DNA from: Planctomicrobium sp051466335
GTDB lineage: Bacteria > Planctomycetota > Planctomycetia > Planctomycetales > Planctomycetaceae
DNA length: 64,000 nt
Direction of reading: 5' to 3'
Assembly (NCBI RefSeq): GCF_051466335.1
Contig: NZ_CP195793.1
Span: forward strand, 2,294,001 to 2,358,000
Under the pieces are notes generated by a model. That model saw nothing but the letters and a program-made list of their open reading frames with translations. It did not search any database and was not told where the DNA came from. Numbering within the stretch: position 1 is the first letter of the stretch; every line of letters starts with the position of its first letter. A program made the translations under genes and the position numbers. Positions 35,651 to 43,149 of the stretch are shown here, piece by piece.

Positions 35651-37726
35651 CTATTGGGCGATCAGGTGGGATCGAAGCTGGTCGAAGATGTGTTTCGCCT
35701 TCTGCTTCAGCAGTCCAGGGTCGTGGCATTTTCCGACCGGAACAACCTGAACTCTCACAGTGGTTGTCATGTGGTGCCCCGGGGCCGCGTCCAGAGGGGG
35801 ATCGACGAGTGTGATGGTCAATTTCACAGGAAGCCGATCGAGGGCCGATTTTCTCCAGGCGGAAAAGAGTCGATGTCCCCCAGTTTGAAGAATGACTTCA
35901 CCGGGCGTTACGGCCACGATTTTGGCTTTGATCGCATCGACAAACCCGATTAACTTTAGGTGGAGCATGTCGCTGACCACAGAAGTTTTGAATGTCGATG
36001 TGTGAATGTTTGAGTCCGCGATGGCCTGACCAACAGCGTGAATCTGATTTTGATTGGCGAGTGACTTACAAGCTGCCGTTCGGTTCCGGCCGTTGTTTTT
36101 CGCTTCGTACAATGCAGCATCCGCTCGCGAAATGACCGACTCCAGACTCTCTCCTGGCTGGATTTCGGCAACCCCGAAGGAAGCTGTGACCCGCAAATCA
36201 TGGCGATCAGCAAAGCGAGTAGAAGACAGGGTGCGACGAAGCCGTTCAGATCGTTCGATCGCAACGGCAGCGTTCGTTTCCGGGCAGAGAATGATGAACT
36301 CCTCACCTCCGTACCGTCCGACCGTCTCCCCGGAATACAATTCGTCCTGTAATAGTCGCGAACACTCGATCAGAACGCGATCTCCAATTGCGTGCGACAA
36401 TTGATCGTTGATCGACTTAAAGTGATCCAGGTCCATGAAAATAACAGAGAAGGTCCCTTTGGAGTGTGCCGTCCACTCGTCATAGACCTCGTTCAGCCGA
36501 CGCTCGAGTTCACCCCGATTCAACACACCGGTTAACGCGTCACGCGTTGCAGCGATTTGAAGGGAGCGGTACTGATTCCGGAATCGCTTCGGTTCTGTTT
36601 CATTACAGAAGAGCTCGACGACCCCAATAACTTTCTCGTGTGCACCGAATATCGGGATATTCTGCACATTCACATTGATCATGTCTCGATTGGAGCACTG
36701 CACCGAGATCGAGTTGCAGGTGATCTCTCCCGACAGAAAGACTGATTCCAACTGGTCGATACTCGCTGACGACCCTCCGACGAGATGTCTCGACCATTTC
36801 TTTCCCAGCACTTCGTTTGCGGGGCGATTGAAGAGTTTGGCAGCGCCGCTGCTCCAGATGGCAATATTCCGTTGGGAATCAACGAAATAGAACGCGTCGT
36901 ACAGACTTTCGAGGAGATAGAGATGGTTCAGAAACTGCACCAGTTGCATCGCGCCCAAGCGGGTTTCGGAATCGACCGGCGCATTGACCTGAATCGAGAC
37001 TTCCGCAGCGCGTTCATCCGCAAGGATCGCGGCGTCTGTACTATCGAGCCAACGCCCCAGCGCAGCGACGACGTTGCGATCAAATTCTTTCCCTGACTGC
37101 TCTTCGAGAATCTGAAGTGCTTCCCAGCGATCATACGGGGCCCGAAAGCTCTGCCGGGTCGTTAAGGAGTCGTAGGCGTCCGCAACCGCCAGAATTCTTG
37201 CTCCGAGACTGTGTGGCGGACATCCTGGGACCGAATCGTCTCCTACCCCGTGCGCTTGTGCAACGATTTCAGTAATCGATGTGTGGACGTGACAAGCCTG
37301 AAGAAGTGCAATGGCCACTCGATGATGCATCGCGATGAATTCGGCTTCATCGGGGCTCAACCTGCCCGGTTTGAGAAGGATGTGGTCGGGAACTCCAATT
37401 TTCCCGATATCGTGCATCAGGGACGCGATCTCAATCACCCGCAGATCTTCGTCTTCCCACCCAAGGCGACTGGCGATGCCAACACTGATCAGTCCGACAC
37501 GACGAGAATGTTTGAGGATCCCCGCATCACGAAAGTGAATCGCGGAGAGCAGGCGGCGCAGGACGGGCAGTGAGATCAGGCTCAGTTCCGGATTGAATCC
37601 CTGTTCACCATCTGATTCTTTGACCAAGGAGAGTAATGCGGCAAACAATCGGGAAGAATCCATCGGATGTGCGGAAGGCAATCCATGTTGGCGTTCGGTG
37701 GGGGGGGGAGCTGAGATCGTTCGCAT
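35651..37726 (-). CDS. HD-GYP-like / PAS / GGDEF signalling protein
   Basis: A 691-residue cytosolic protein of cyclic-di-GMP signalling. Residues 60-225 form an HD-GYP-like domain: HSRRVG, LMHDIGKIGVPDHILLKPG, then ARILAVADAYDSLTT. The defining HHExxDGxGYP motif is replaced by AHGVGDDSVPGCP (158-170), so hydrolysis of c-di-GMP is doubtful. A PAS-like sensor follows (about 265-385, with YDAFYFVDSQRNIAIW). The GGDEF domain (about 390-550) is intact: DALTGVLNR, DLDHFKSIND, RYGGEEF at 471-477; no RxxD inhibitory site precedes it. A C-terminal domain of about 120 residues is unrecognised. The start could also be Met22; the first codons contain a run of nine G. No partner gene is adjacent. Confidence 0.85.
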   Translation of the reverse strand: MRTISAPPPTERQHGLPSAHPMDSSRLFAALLSLVKESDGEQGFNPELSLISLPVLRRLLSAIHFRDAGILKHSRRVGLISVGIASRLGWEDEDLRVIEIASLMHDIGKIGVPDHILLKPGRLSPDEAEFIAMHHRVAIALLQACHVHTSITEIVAQAHGVGDDSVPGCPPHSLGARILAVADAYDSLTTRQSFRAPYDRWEALQILEEQSGKEFDRNVVAALGRWLDSTDAAILADERAAEVSIQVNAPVDSETRLGAMQLVQFLNHLYLLESLYDAFYFVDSQRNIAIWSSGAAKLFNRPANEVLGKKWSRHLVGGSSASIDQLESVFLSGEITCNSISVQCSNRDMINVNVQNIPIFGAHEKVIGVVELFCNETEPKRFRNQYRSLQIAATRDALTGVLNRGELERRLNEVYDEWTAHSKGTFSVIFMDLDHFKSINDQLSHAIGDRVLIECSRLLQDELYSGETVGRYGGEEFIILCPETNAAVAIERSERLRRTLSSTRFADRHDLRVTASFGVAEIQPGESLESVISRADAALYEAKNNGRNRTAACKSLANQNQIHAVGQAIADSNIHTSTFKTSVVSDMLHLKLIGFVDAIKAKIVAVTPGEVILQTGGHRLFSAWRKSALDRLPVKLTITLVDPPLDAAPGHHMTTTVRVQVVPVGKCHDPGLLKQKAKHIFDQLRSHLIAQ

Positions 37727-38120
37727 GAAAAAGTTCGCATTCAGAAGGATTCTTCGAAGCTCTTCCGGGGAGTCCAGAAAGAAGAAAGATTCCGCTTACG
37801 AAAGCTAGGTCATCCAACGATACAGTCAAACTGTCTGTTTTGACTGCAGGACAAACTGTTACAAGCGAGAGGAACTTCTGTCCATAATATACGCTGGAAT
37901 CAATATTCCGGCTGCCTGGATGATCTAATCGACCCGGGCGCCCGGGGTTGATCCAATCCGCAGTGGCGGACAGCACCTGTGCAGAGACACTTTTCAGCAA
38001 GTGTGGTCGGTACAAATTCCCAATGACCAGTTAGGTGGAACTCTCAGTGAGAGGAGGGGAATTCCTTCGGCAGCATTTCGAAAGATGGAATGGAACTTAT
38101 TGGGAGGAGGTCGTCACGCG
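37727..38120. other. Region between GGDEF gene start and thioredoxin gene end
   Basis: A 394-base stretch with no supported gene. Two palindromes stand out: CAGTCAAA-8-TTTGACTG (37823-37846), about 100 bases upstream of the GGDEF gene, and a perfect 14-base palindrome CCCGGGCGCCCGGG (37933-37946). Either could be an operator; the second could also be the basis of a hairpin. Confidence 0.4.
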
Positions 38121-38996
38121 TTAGCGGAGGAGAACTTCGATTTGACTCAGATCCAACACGACACGCGTGCGGATATATTTTTCTGGTGAGGCTTTGAAAT
38201 TTCGCCGATTGTCTTCGTTCGCAAAGAGAAACAGCTGTCCATCAAAGTAAGCTGCCCATTCGATGCTTCCCGGAACAGCGCGGTCAGCGGTGAAAATCAA
38301 CACTGGATCGCACCCGAGGAACTGCGGAACGAATCGATCTGGCGACTGCAAGAACTCGACTCGCTCTGCTTCACCGACAAACTGGTAGATCTGTCCTTTG
38401 TACTCGGCACGGATCTGCCCGTTCCCCAGCTTCCAGTCTCGCGTCTTTGAGAGCGAAACAGGGCAATAACCTTCGAGCATCAGTTGCGTGGAGACGTTTT
38501 TTGTGATCAGAGAAGGATCATTGGCAGGGTCTGGCGTCGTGACGATGGGGGGAGCGGTCTTTTGCTGACGAGACGCCAACAAAGATGAATACCTTCGGGA
38601 AGCTCGATCGACAAAGGCCCGATATTCTTCCGCTGACTGGTAGCCAGTCGATTCCATTAACCTCTGGCCGTTCGGCTCGAGAAAGACATCGGTTGGAAAG
38701 TTTGAAACTCCAAATCGTTGTGCAAGTTCCTTGTTCTCGTCGACGTCGATTTTCACGCAAACCGCGGAAGCCCGGAGCTGATCCAAGACAGCTTGTTGAT
38801 TGAAGACGGTTCGTTCCATCTTCTGACACGGCGCGCACCACGTCGCCCCAAAGTGGCAAAGAAGCGGCCGATTCAGTCGTTCAGCTTCGCGACGAGCGGC
38901 ATTAAGATCTTTGTACCAAATTGATTGCGCAAAACTGATCTGCGCAATGAAATTCAGTGCCAAACAAACAGTTGCAATGAACGAAAGGTTTTTCAT
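38121..38996 (-). CDS. Exported thioredoxin-fold protein with C-terminal YHS-like repeats
   Basis: A 291-residue exported protein. The signal peptide is NLSFIATVCLALNFIAQISFA. The thioredoxin domain (about 28-140) carries GATWCAPCQKME with the redox cysteines 54 and 57, the cis-proline in FGVSNFPTDVF, and is of the DUF255/thioredoxin_7 kind. The C-terminal half has a YHS-like module (about 175-232: LEGYCPVSL, GQIYQFVGEAERVEFLQSPDRFVPQFLGCDPV) and a second related stretch (GQLFLFANEDNRRNFKASPEKYI). YHS modules bind metals in other proteins. AGGGA lies 9 bases before ATG 38996. Role: probably disulfide or metal handling in the periplasm, by inference. The gene stands alone, divergent from ftsW. 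Confidence 0.82.
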   Translation of the reverse strand: MKNLSFIATVCLALNFIAQISFAQSIWYKDLNAARREAERLNRPLLCHFGATWCAPCQKMERTVFNQQAVLDQLRASAVCVKIDVDENKELAQRFGVSNFPTDVFLEPNGQRLMESTGYQSAEEYRAFVDRASRRYSSLLASRQQKTAPPIVTTPDPANDPSLITKNVSTQLMLEGYCPVSLSKTRDWKLGNGQIRAEYKGQIYQFVGEAERVEFLQSPDRFVPQFLGCDPVLIFTADRAVPGSIEWAAYFDGQLFLFANEDNRRNFKASPEKYIRTRVVLDLSQIEVLLR

Positions 38997-39323
38997 CGAC
39001 TTAATTCCCTACGAGGGTGCTGCCCCAGCAGCAGACGCCCGATCGAGCCCTCACATCAGTATCGACACAAGTTGAGTCGATCCCGATGAATGATTGTGAA
39101 TTCGGCTGGAAACAGTCTGTAGCCGAAATGTCGCGGGCGATTGTCTTGATCGACCACTTGGCGCGATTGTGATCGCTACAGGAATTCTGGGGGATAGCAC
39201 AGTCATAACACTCGGTGGAAGCTCAGGTTTGCAGAGATGCGCGAGCGACGTCCAAGAGCAGTTTTCTCGCACCCTTAACGGGCAAATATTGCCGATAGCA
39301 CACGTAAAGTGTGGCAATCGTGA
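38997..39323. other. Divergent region thioredoxin gene / ftsW
   Basis: A 327-base gap that must hold both promoters. No gene and no clear operator is seen. A minus-strand frame at 39051-39317 has no coding features. Confidence 0.35.
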
Positions 39324-40526
39324 ATGTCACTGACGCTCTCTGGCTTTGCTCCGTCGAATTTCAGATTCAACCGCTCCATGGCTTCGACCCTTGAGTATCC
39401 CGAAACAGACGACCAGCTTGCTGGGGTGTTTGTGACATTCTCTGGAATGCTCATGGCCGTTGGGATGCTAATGGTCTACAGCTCAAGCTTCACCTCAATT
39501 CCCAGCGAAGAAGAGCAAACCTTTCTGTTTCGGCAGATGACGTTTCTTCTCTTTTCCGGAGTCCTTGGGATTGCCGTCTCGCGAATCCCTCCCAAAGTTT
39601 GGCCTGTGATCGCTCCGGTAATCTACGTTGGAACCATCGTGCTTCTGGCGTTGGTTCTCGCACCCGGAATTGGTCGTTCTGTTAACGGGGCACAACGGTG
39701 GTTTCGATTGGGATCCATCTCATTTCAGCCATCGGAATCCGCGAAACTGACTGTTCCCCTGATGCTGTGCGTATTGTTATATCGACGCAATCTCACCCAT
39801 CGGTTTACGCTGGAGCATCTCGGAATCTGTCTGGGATTGATCCTGATTCCAATGGTTCTCATTCTCATTGAACCTGATCTCGGGACCGCTCTTTTCGTCG
39901 GCTTTACTGCAAGCGTTGCATTGTGGTTGAGCGGGTGTCCGAAAAGGTACTTCCTGCTCGCGATCGGATCGGTGTTGCCATTCGCAATGATGTTGTTTGC
40001 TCTCAAACCGTATCAATTGGCGAGAATTCGAGGTTTCGTCAACACATGGGTTCAGCCTGATGAAGCTCCTTATCAGATTCAGCAATCGCTCATCACGTTG
40101 GGGACTGGAGGAGTCGCAGGTGTGGGGCTGGGGCAGGGCTGGCAAAAGCTGAGCTTTCTCCCCGAAGCAAATACCGACTTCGTCGTCGCTGTGGTCGGTG
40201 AAGAACTTGGCCTGATCGGGACGCTGGGAATTCTCTTCCTATGGATCGCCATCTTCCTGAGCGGGATACGACTCGTCAGAAGAACCGCGGAAGATACTCT
40301 CGAAAGAGCCTTGTCGATGACGTTGCTGACATCGCTCGTCACTCAGGCCCTAGTCAACATGGCGGTCGTCACGGCACTGGTTCCGCCGAAGGGAATTTCA
40401 CACCCGTTCGTCAGCTACGGCGGAAGTAATCTCGGCTTGAGCGTGGTTCTCCTTGGGGTCATCGTGAGTTTGACGCGATCCACGGAAAAGGATCAGGAAG
40501 ACTCCCCATTCACTGCCGAAGAGTAA
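39324..40526 (+). CDS. ftsW: SEDS-family peptidoglycan glycosyltransferase (FtsW/RodA)
   Basis: A polytopic membrane protein of 400 residues with about ten helices. SEDS proteins polymerise lipid II into glycan strands with a partner transpeptidase. Family blocks are GIGRSVNGAQRWFRLGSISFQPSESAKL, IEPDLGTALFVG, the residue patch in ARIRGFVNTWVQPDEAPYQIQQSLITLGTGG, LPEANTDFVVAVVGEELG and the C-terminal PPKGISHPFVSYGGSN (each quoted in pieces of the chain). FtsW rather than RodA is chosen because murG follows 44 bases later, as in division and cell-wall clusters. The start could also be ATG 39378. Planctomycetales lack FtsZ, so a role beyond division is possible. No ftsZ, mraY or mur ligase is present here. 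Confidence 0.85.
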   Translation: MSLTLSGFAPSNFRFNRSMASTLEYPETDDQLAGVFVTFSGMLMAVGMLMVYSSSFTSIPSEEEQTFLFRQMTFLLFSGVLGIAVSRIPPKVWPVIAPVIYVGTIVLLALVLAPGIGRSVNGAQRWFRLGSISFQPSESAKLTVPLMLCVLLYRRNLTHRFTLEHLGICLGLILIPMVLILIEPDLGTALFVGFTASVALWLSGCPKRYFLLAIGSVLPFAMMLFALKPYQLARIRGFVNTWVQPDEAPYQIQQSLITLGTGGVAGVGLGQGWQKLSFLPEANTDFVVAVVGEELGLIGTLGILFLWIAIFLSGIRLVRRTAEDTLERALSMTLLTSLVTQALVNMAVVTALVPPKGISHPFVSYGGSNLGLSVVLLGVIVSLTRSTEKDQEDSPFTAEE

Positions 40527-40570
40527 TTTCGCTGTGAGATTTTCGATCGATCCGTCATACTGCAGATCGA

Positions 40571-41749
40571 ATGAAGAATAGCAATTCTCACAGCCTGATT
40601 CGATCGCCTTCGCCGACTCTGATTGTCCCATCACGTCCGGCGTCGCCTTGGAGTCTGGTTGTCTGTGGGGGGGGGAGTGGAGGGCATCTTTTTCCGGCCC
40701 TGGCGGTGATTGAACAAATTCAAACGCTGGAGAATCCTCCCGAGCGTGTTCTATTTCTGAGTGCCGAACGAGCCATCGATAAAGCGATTCTGGAACAGCA
40801 CGGGGTTGAGCAGGTAACGCTCCCTGCTGTCGACAGCGTCAGTTTCCGCCGACATCCCATTCGTTCGTCCCGGGCATTACTCAAGTCGACACAGCAAGCC
40901 ATTCGCGAGCTGAACTCGTTGACCAATCCGATCATGCTTGGGACCGGTGGATACAGCAGCGTCCCGGGAGTACTTGCAGGGCGCTGGCGTCGACATTCGA
41001 TTGTTCTCCTCGAACAGAACATCATTCCGGGACGCGCGACGACACTGCTGTTGCGCTTCGCGGAGACGGTTTGCGTGAGCTTCCTTGAAACTCAACGATT
41101 GATTCCAGAGAAAATCCATACGGTCGTCACTGGAAATCCGATCCGTCAGACGATCTCCCAGCTTGCGGCCGTTAAGTCAAAAAGCCTCAAACAGATTCTT
41201 GTGCTGGGAGGCAGCCAAGGGGCCATCGCAGTCAACGACGCAATGGTTCGCTACGCAGGACGCCATCGGAGCGAACTGAAAGGCTGGACGATCGTTCATC
41301 AGACAGGAGTGCGCGACGCGGAGCGGATCGCAGAGAGTTACAAGAAGATGAACCAGAAAGCTGTTGTCTCACCCTTCTTCGACAACATGCGCGAACTCTA
41401 CGAAACCTCGGGAATCATCGTGACCCGTGCCGGCGGTACATCGCTCGCAGAGATTGCGTGTGCCGGTGTTCCGTGCGTCATCATTCCTTATCCGAAATCA
41501 TTGCGGAACCATCAGCGCATTAACGCTCAGCATTTTGTCGGCCGCAAAGCTGCGTACATGATTGAGCAGGGAGAGCAGATTCGGTTCGATGCTGAACTTG
41601 AGACAGCGATTTCGAAACTCGTCCTCGATAAGGAACACCGCAAGCAAATGGCTGCTGCAATGAAGCGGGTTGCGACACCGGAGGCCGCTCAGAAGGTGTG
41701 CGAGCAGATTCGGAAAATCCTGGCAAAGCAGCAGGCGCTCAAAAAGTAA
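40571..41749 (+). CDS. murG: UDP-N-acetylglucosamine--N-acetylmuramyl-(pentapeptide) pyrophosphoryl-undecaprenol GlcNAc transferase
   Basis: MurG transfers GlcNAc to lipid I to form lipid II on the inner face of the cytoplasmic membrane. The 392-residue GT-B protein has the N-terminal glycine loop VVCGGGSGGHLFPALAV, LGTGGYSSVPGVLAG, LLEQNIIPGRAT, the C-terminal ILVLGGSQGAIAVND and the UDP-GlcNAc site SGIIVTRAGGTSLAEIACAGVPCVIIPYP (each quoted in part). About 30 extra residues precede the first strand. The glycine loop is encoded by a run of nine G (40667-40675). The start ATG 40571 has no strong ribosome-binding site. It sits directly behind ftsW. Confidence 0.93.
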   Translation: MKNSNSHSLIRSPSPTLIVPSRPASPWSLVVCGGGSGGHLFPALAVIEQIQTLENPPERVLFLSAERAIDKAILEQHGVEQVTLPAVDSVSFRRHPIRSSRALLKSTQQAIRELNSLTNPIMLGTGGYSSVPGVLAGRWRRHSIVLLEQNIIPGRATTLLLRFAETVCVSFLETQRLIPEKIHTVVTGNPIRQTISQLAAVKSKSLKQILVLGGSQGAIAVNDAMVRYAGRHRSELKGWTIVHQTGVRDAERIAESYKKMNQKAVVSPFFDNMRELYETSGIIVTRAGGTSLAEIACAGVPCVIIPYPKSLRNHQRINAQHFVGRKAAYMIEQGEQIRFDAELETAISKLVLDKEHRKQMAAAMKRVATPEAAQKVCEQIRKILAKQQALKK

Positions 41750-41776
41750 AGCGGCGACCCAAACGGCCGCCGCTTT
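41748..41776. terminator. Bidirectional terminator murG / dapL
   Basis: AAAGCGGCG (41748-41756) pairs with CGCCGCTTT (41768-41776). It overlaps the murG stop codon and has short A/T tails only. Confidence 0.7.
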
Positions 41777-41800
41777 CTCCAGTTTCAACTTCACCGAGCG

Positions 41801-43045
41801 TTATGCCAAGAGTTGGCCGAACAGATTCTTGATGCGGAAGACCGCTTCGTTGATATTCTCTCGGCTGTTGAATGCGCTCAGGCGGAAGTAACCTTCACCG
41901 CTGGCACCGAAGCCACTTCCCGGAGTTCCGACAAGATTCGCTTTCTCGAGGAGGTGATCAAAGAACTCCCAACTGCTCATCTCACCCGGAGTCTTCAGCC
42001 AGATGTAAGGAGCGTTCACGCCACCAAAGACCTCAAAGCCAACGGATTCGAGACCGTGGCGGAGGAGGGCAGCGTTCTCAAGGTAGAAGCTGATCAACTG
42101 CTTGATCTGCTCTTTCCCTTCAGGGCTGTAAACCGCTTCAGCACCCCGTTGGATGATGTATGGAACCCCGTTGAATTTGGTGGTGTGACGGCGATTCCAC
42201 AGCGGATGGATGGCCTGCTTCTGGCCATCGGCTGTTGATCCCTGAACGCTCTTGGGAACAACGGTGTAGGCACAGCGGGTTCCAGTGAATCCTGCATTTT
42301 TGCTGAAGCTGCGGAACTCGATGGCAACATCACGTGCGCCGGGGATCTCGTAGATCGAATGCGGCAATTCCGGATCGGTGATGTAGGCTTCGTACGCTGC
42401 GTCGAAGAGAATAATTGCGCCAGTCGACTTCGCGAATTCGACCCATTTGGTCAAGGTTTCACGTGTGGCGACAGCACCCGTTGGATTGTTCGGGTAGCAG
42501 AGATAAATCACGTCGACGTGCTGGCTCGGCAACTCAGGTGTGAAGTTGTTTTCAGCGGTACAAGGAAGGTAAACGAGACCTTCGTATCGCCCTTGTTCAT
42601 CCGCGGCACCTGTTCGACCAACCATCACGTTGGTGTCGACGTAAACCGGGTAGACGGGATCCTGAACTGCGATGACGTTCTTCAGACCGAAGATATCGAG
42701 GATGTTTCCCGTATCGCACTTCGAACCGTCTGAAACAAAAATTTCGTCGGCAGCGATGTCACAGCCACGAGCTTTGAAATCGTTTTCAGCGATAGCGTTT
42801 CGCAGGAAGTCGTAGCCTTGCTCCGGACCATACCCGCGGAACGTGTCGCGTGTTGCCATCTCATCGACAGCTTTGTGCATGGCAGCTGTGATGGATGGTG
42901 GCAATGGCTCGGTCACGTCGCCGATGCCCAGACGAATGACCTTCTTTTCTGGATTTGCCTGACAAAACGCGGTCACTCGTCGACCGATCTCGGGAAACAG
43001 GTAACCGGCTTTGAGCTTCAGGTAGTTTTCGTTGATCTGTGGCAT
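41801..43045 (-). CDS. dapL: LL-diaminopimelate aminotransferase
   Basis: DapL is a PLP enzyme that makes LL-diaminopimelate directly from tetrahydrodipicolinate, bypassing the acylated intermediates of lysine synthesis. The 414-residue protein shows all DapL landmarks: NENYLKLKAGYLFPEIGRR, LGIGDVTEPLPP, GYGPEQGYDFLR, the DapL-specific FVSDGSKCDTGN, YLCYPNNPTGA and the PLP lysine 249 in FRSFSKNAGFTGTR. Use of DapL is known in planctomycetes. It lies 105 bases after metG on the same strand. Product feeds peptidoglycan and lysine, in keeping with the facing ftsW-murG pair. Confidence 0.96.
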   Translation of the reverse strand: MPQINENYLKLKAGYLFPEIGRRVTAFCQANPEKKVIRLGIGDVTEPLPPSITAAMHKAVDEMATRDTFRGYGPEQGYDFLRNAIAENDFKARGCDIAADEIFVSDGSKCDTGNILDIFGLKNVIAVQDPVYPVYVDTNVMVGRTGAADEQGRYEGLVYLPCTAENNFTPELPSQHVDVIYLCYPNNPTGAVATRETLTKWVEFAKSTGAIILFDAAYEAYITDPELPHSIYEIPGARDVAIEFRSFSKNAGFTGTRCAYTVVPKSVQGSTADGQKQAIHPLWNRRHTTKFNGVPYIIQRGAEAVYSPEGKEQIKQLISFYLENAALLRHGLESVGFEVFGGVNAPYIWLKTPGEMSSWEFFDHLLEKANLVGTPGSGFGASGEGYFRLSAFNSRENINEAVFRIKNLFGQLLA

Positions 43046-43149
43046 GGAATCGCTGAACGTTCTTGGAGTCGTGAAACGGTATGAGAACAGATTCTACCGT
43101 CTGCAGCGAGAGAATTCATTGTCCTCGGCTGCAGGGGCGAAAAGACGGA

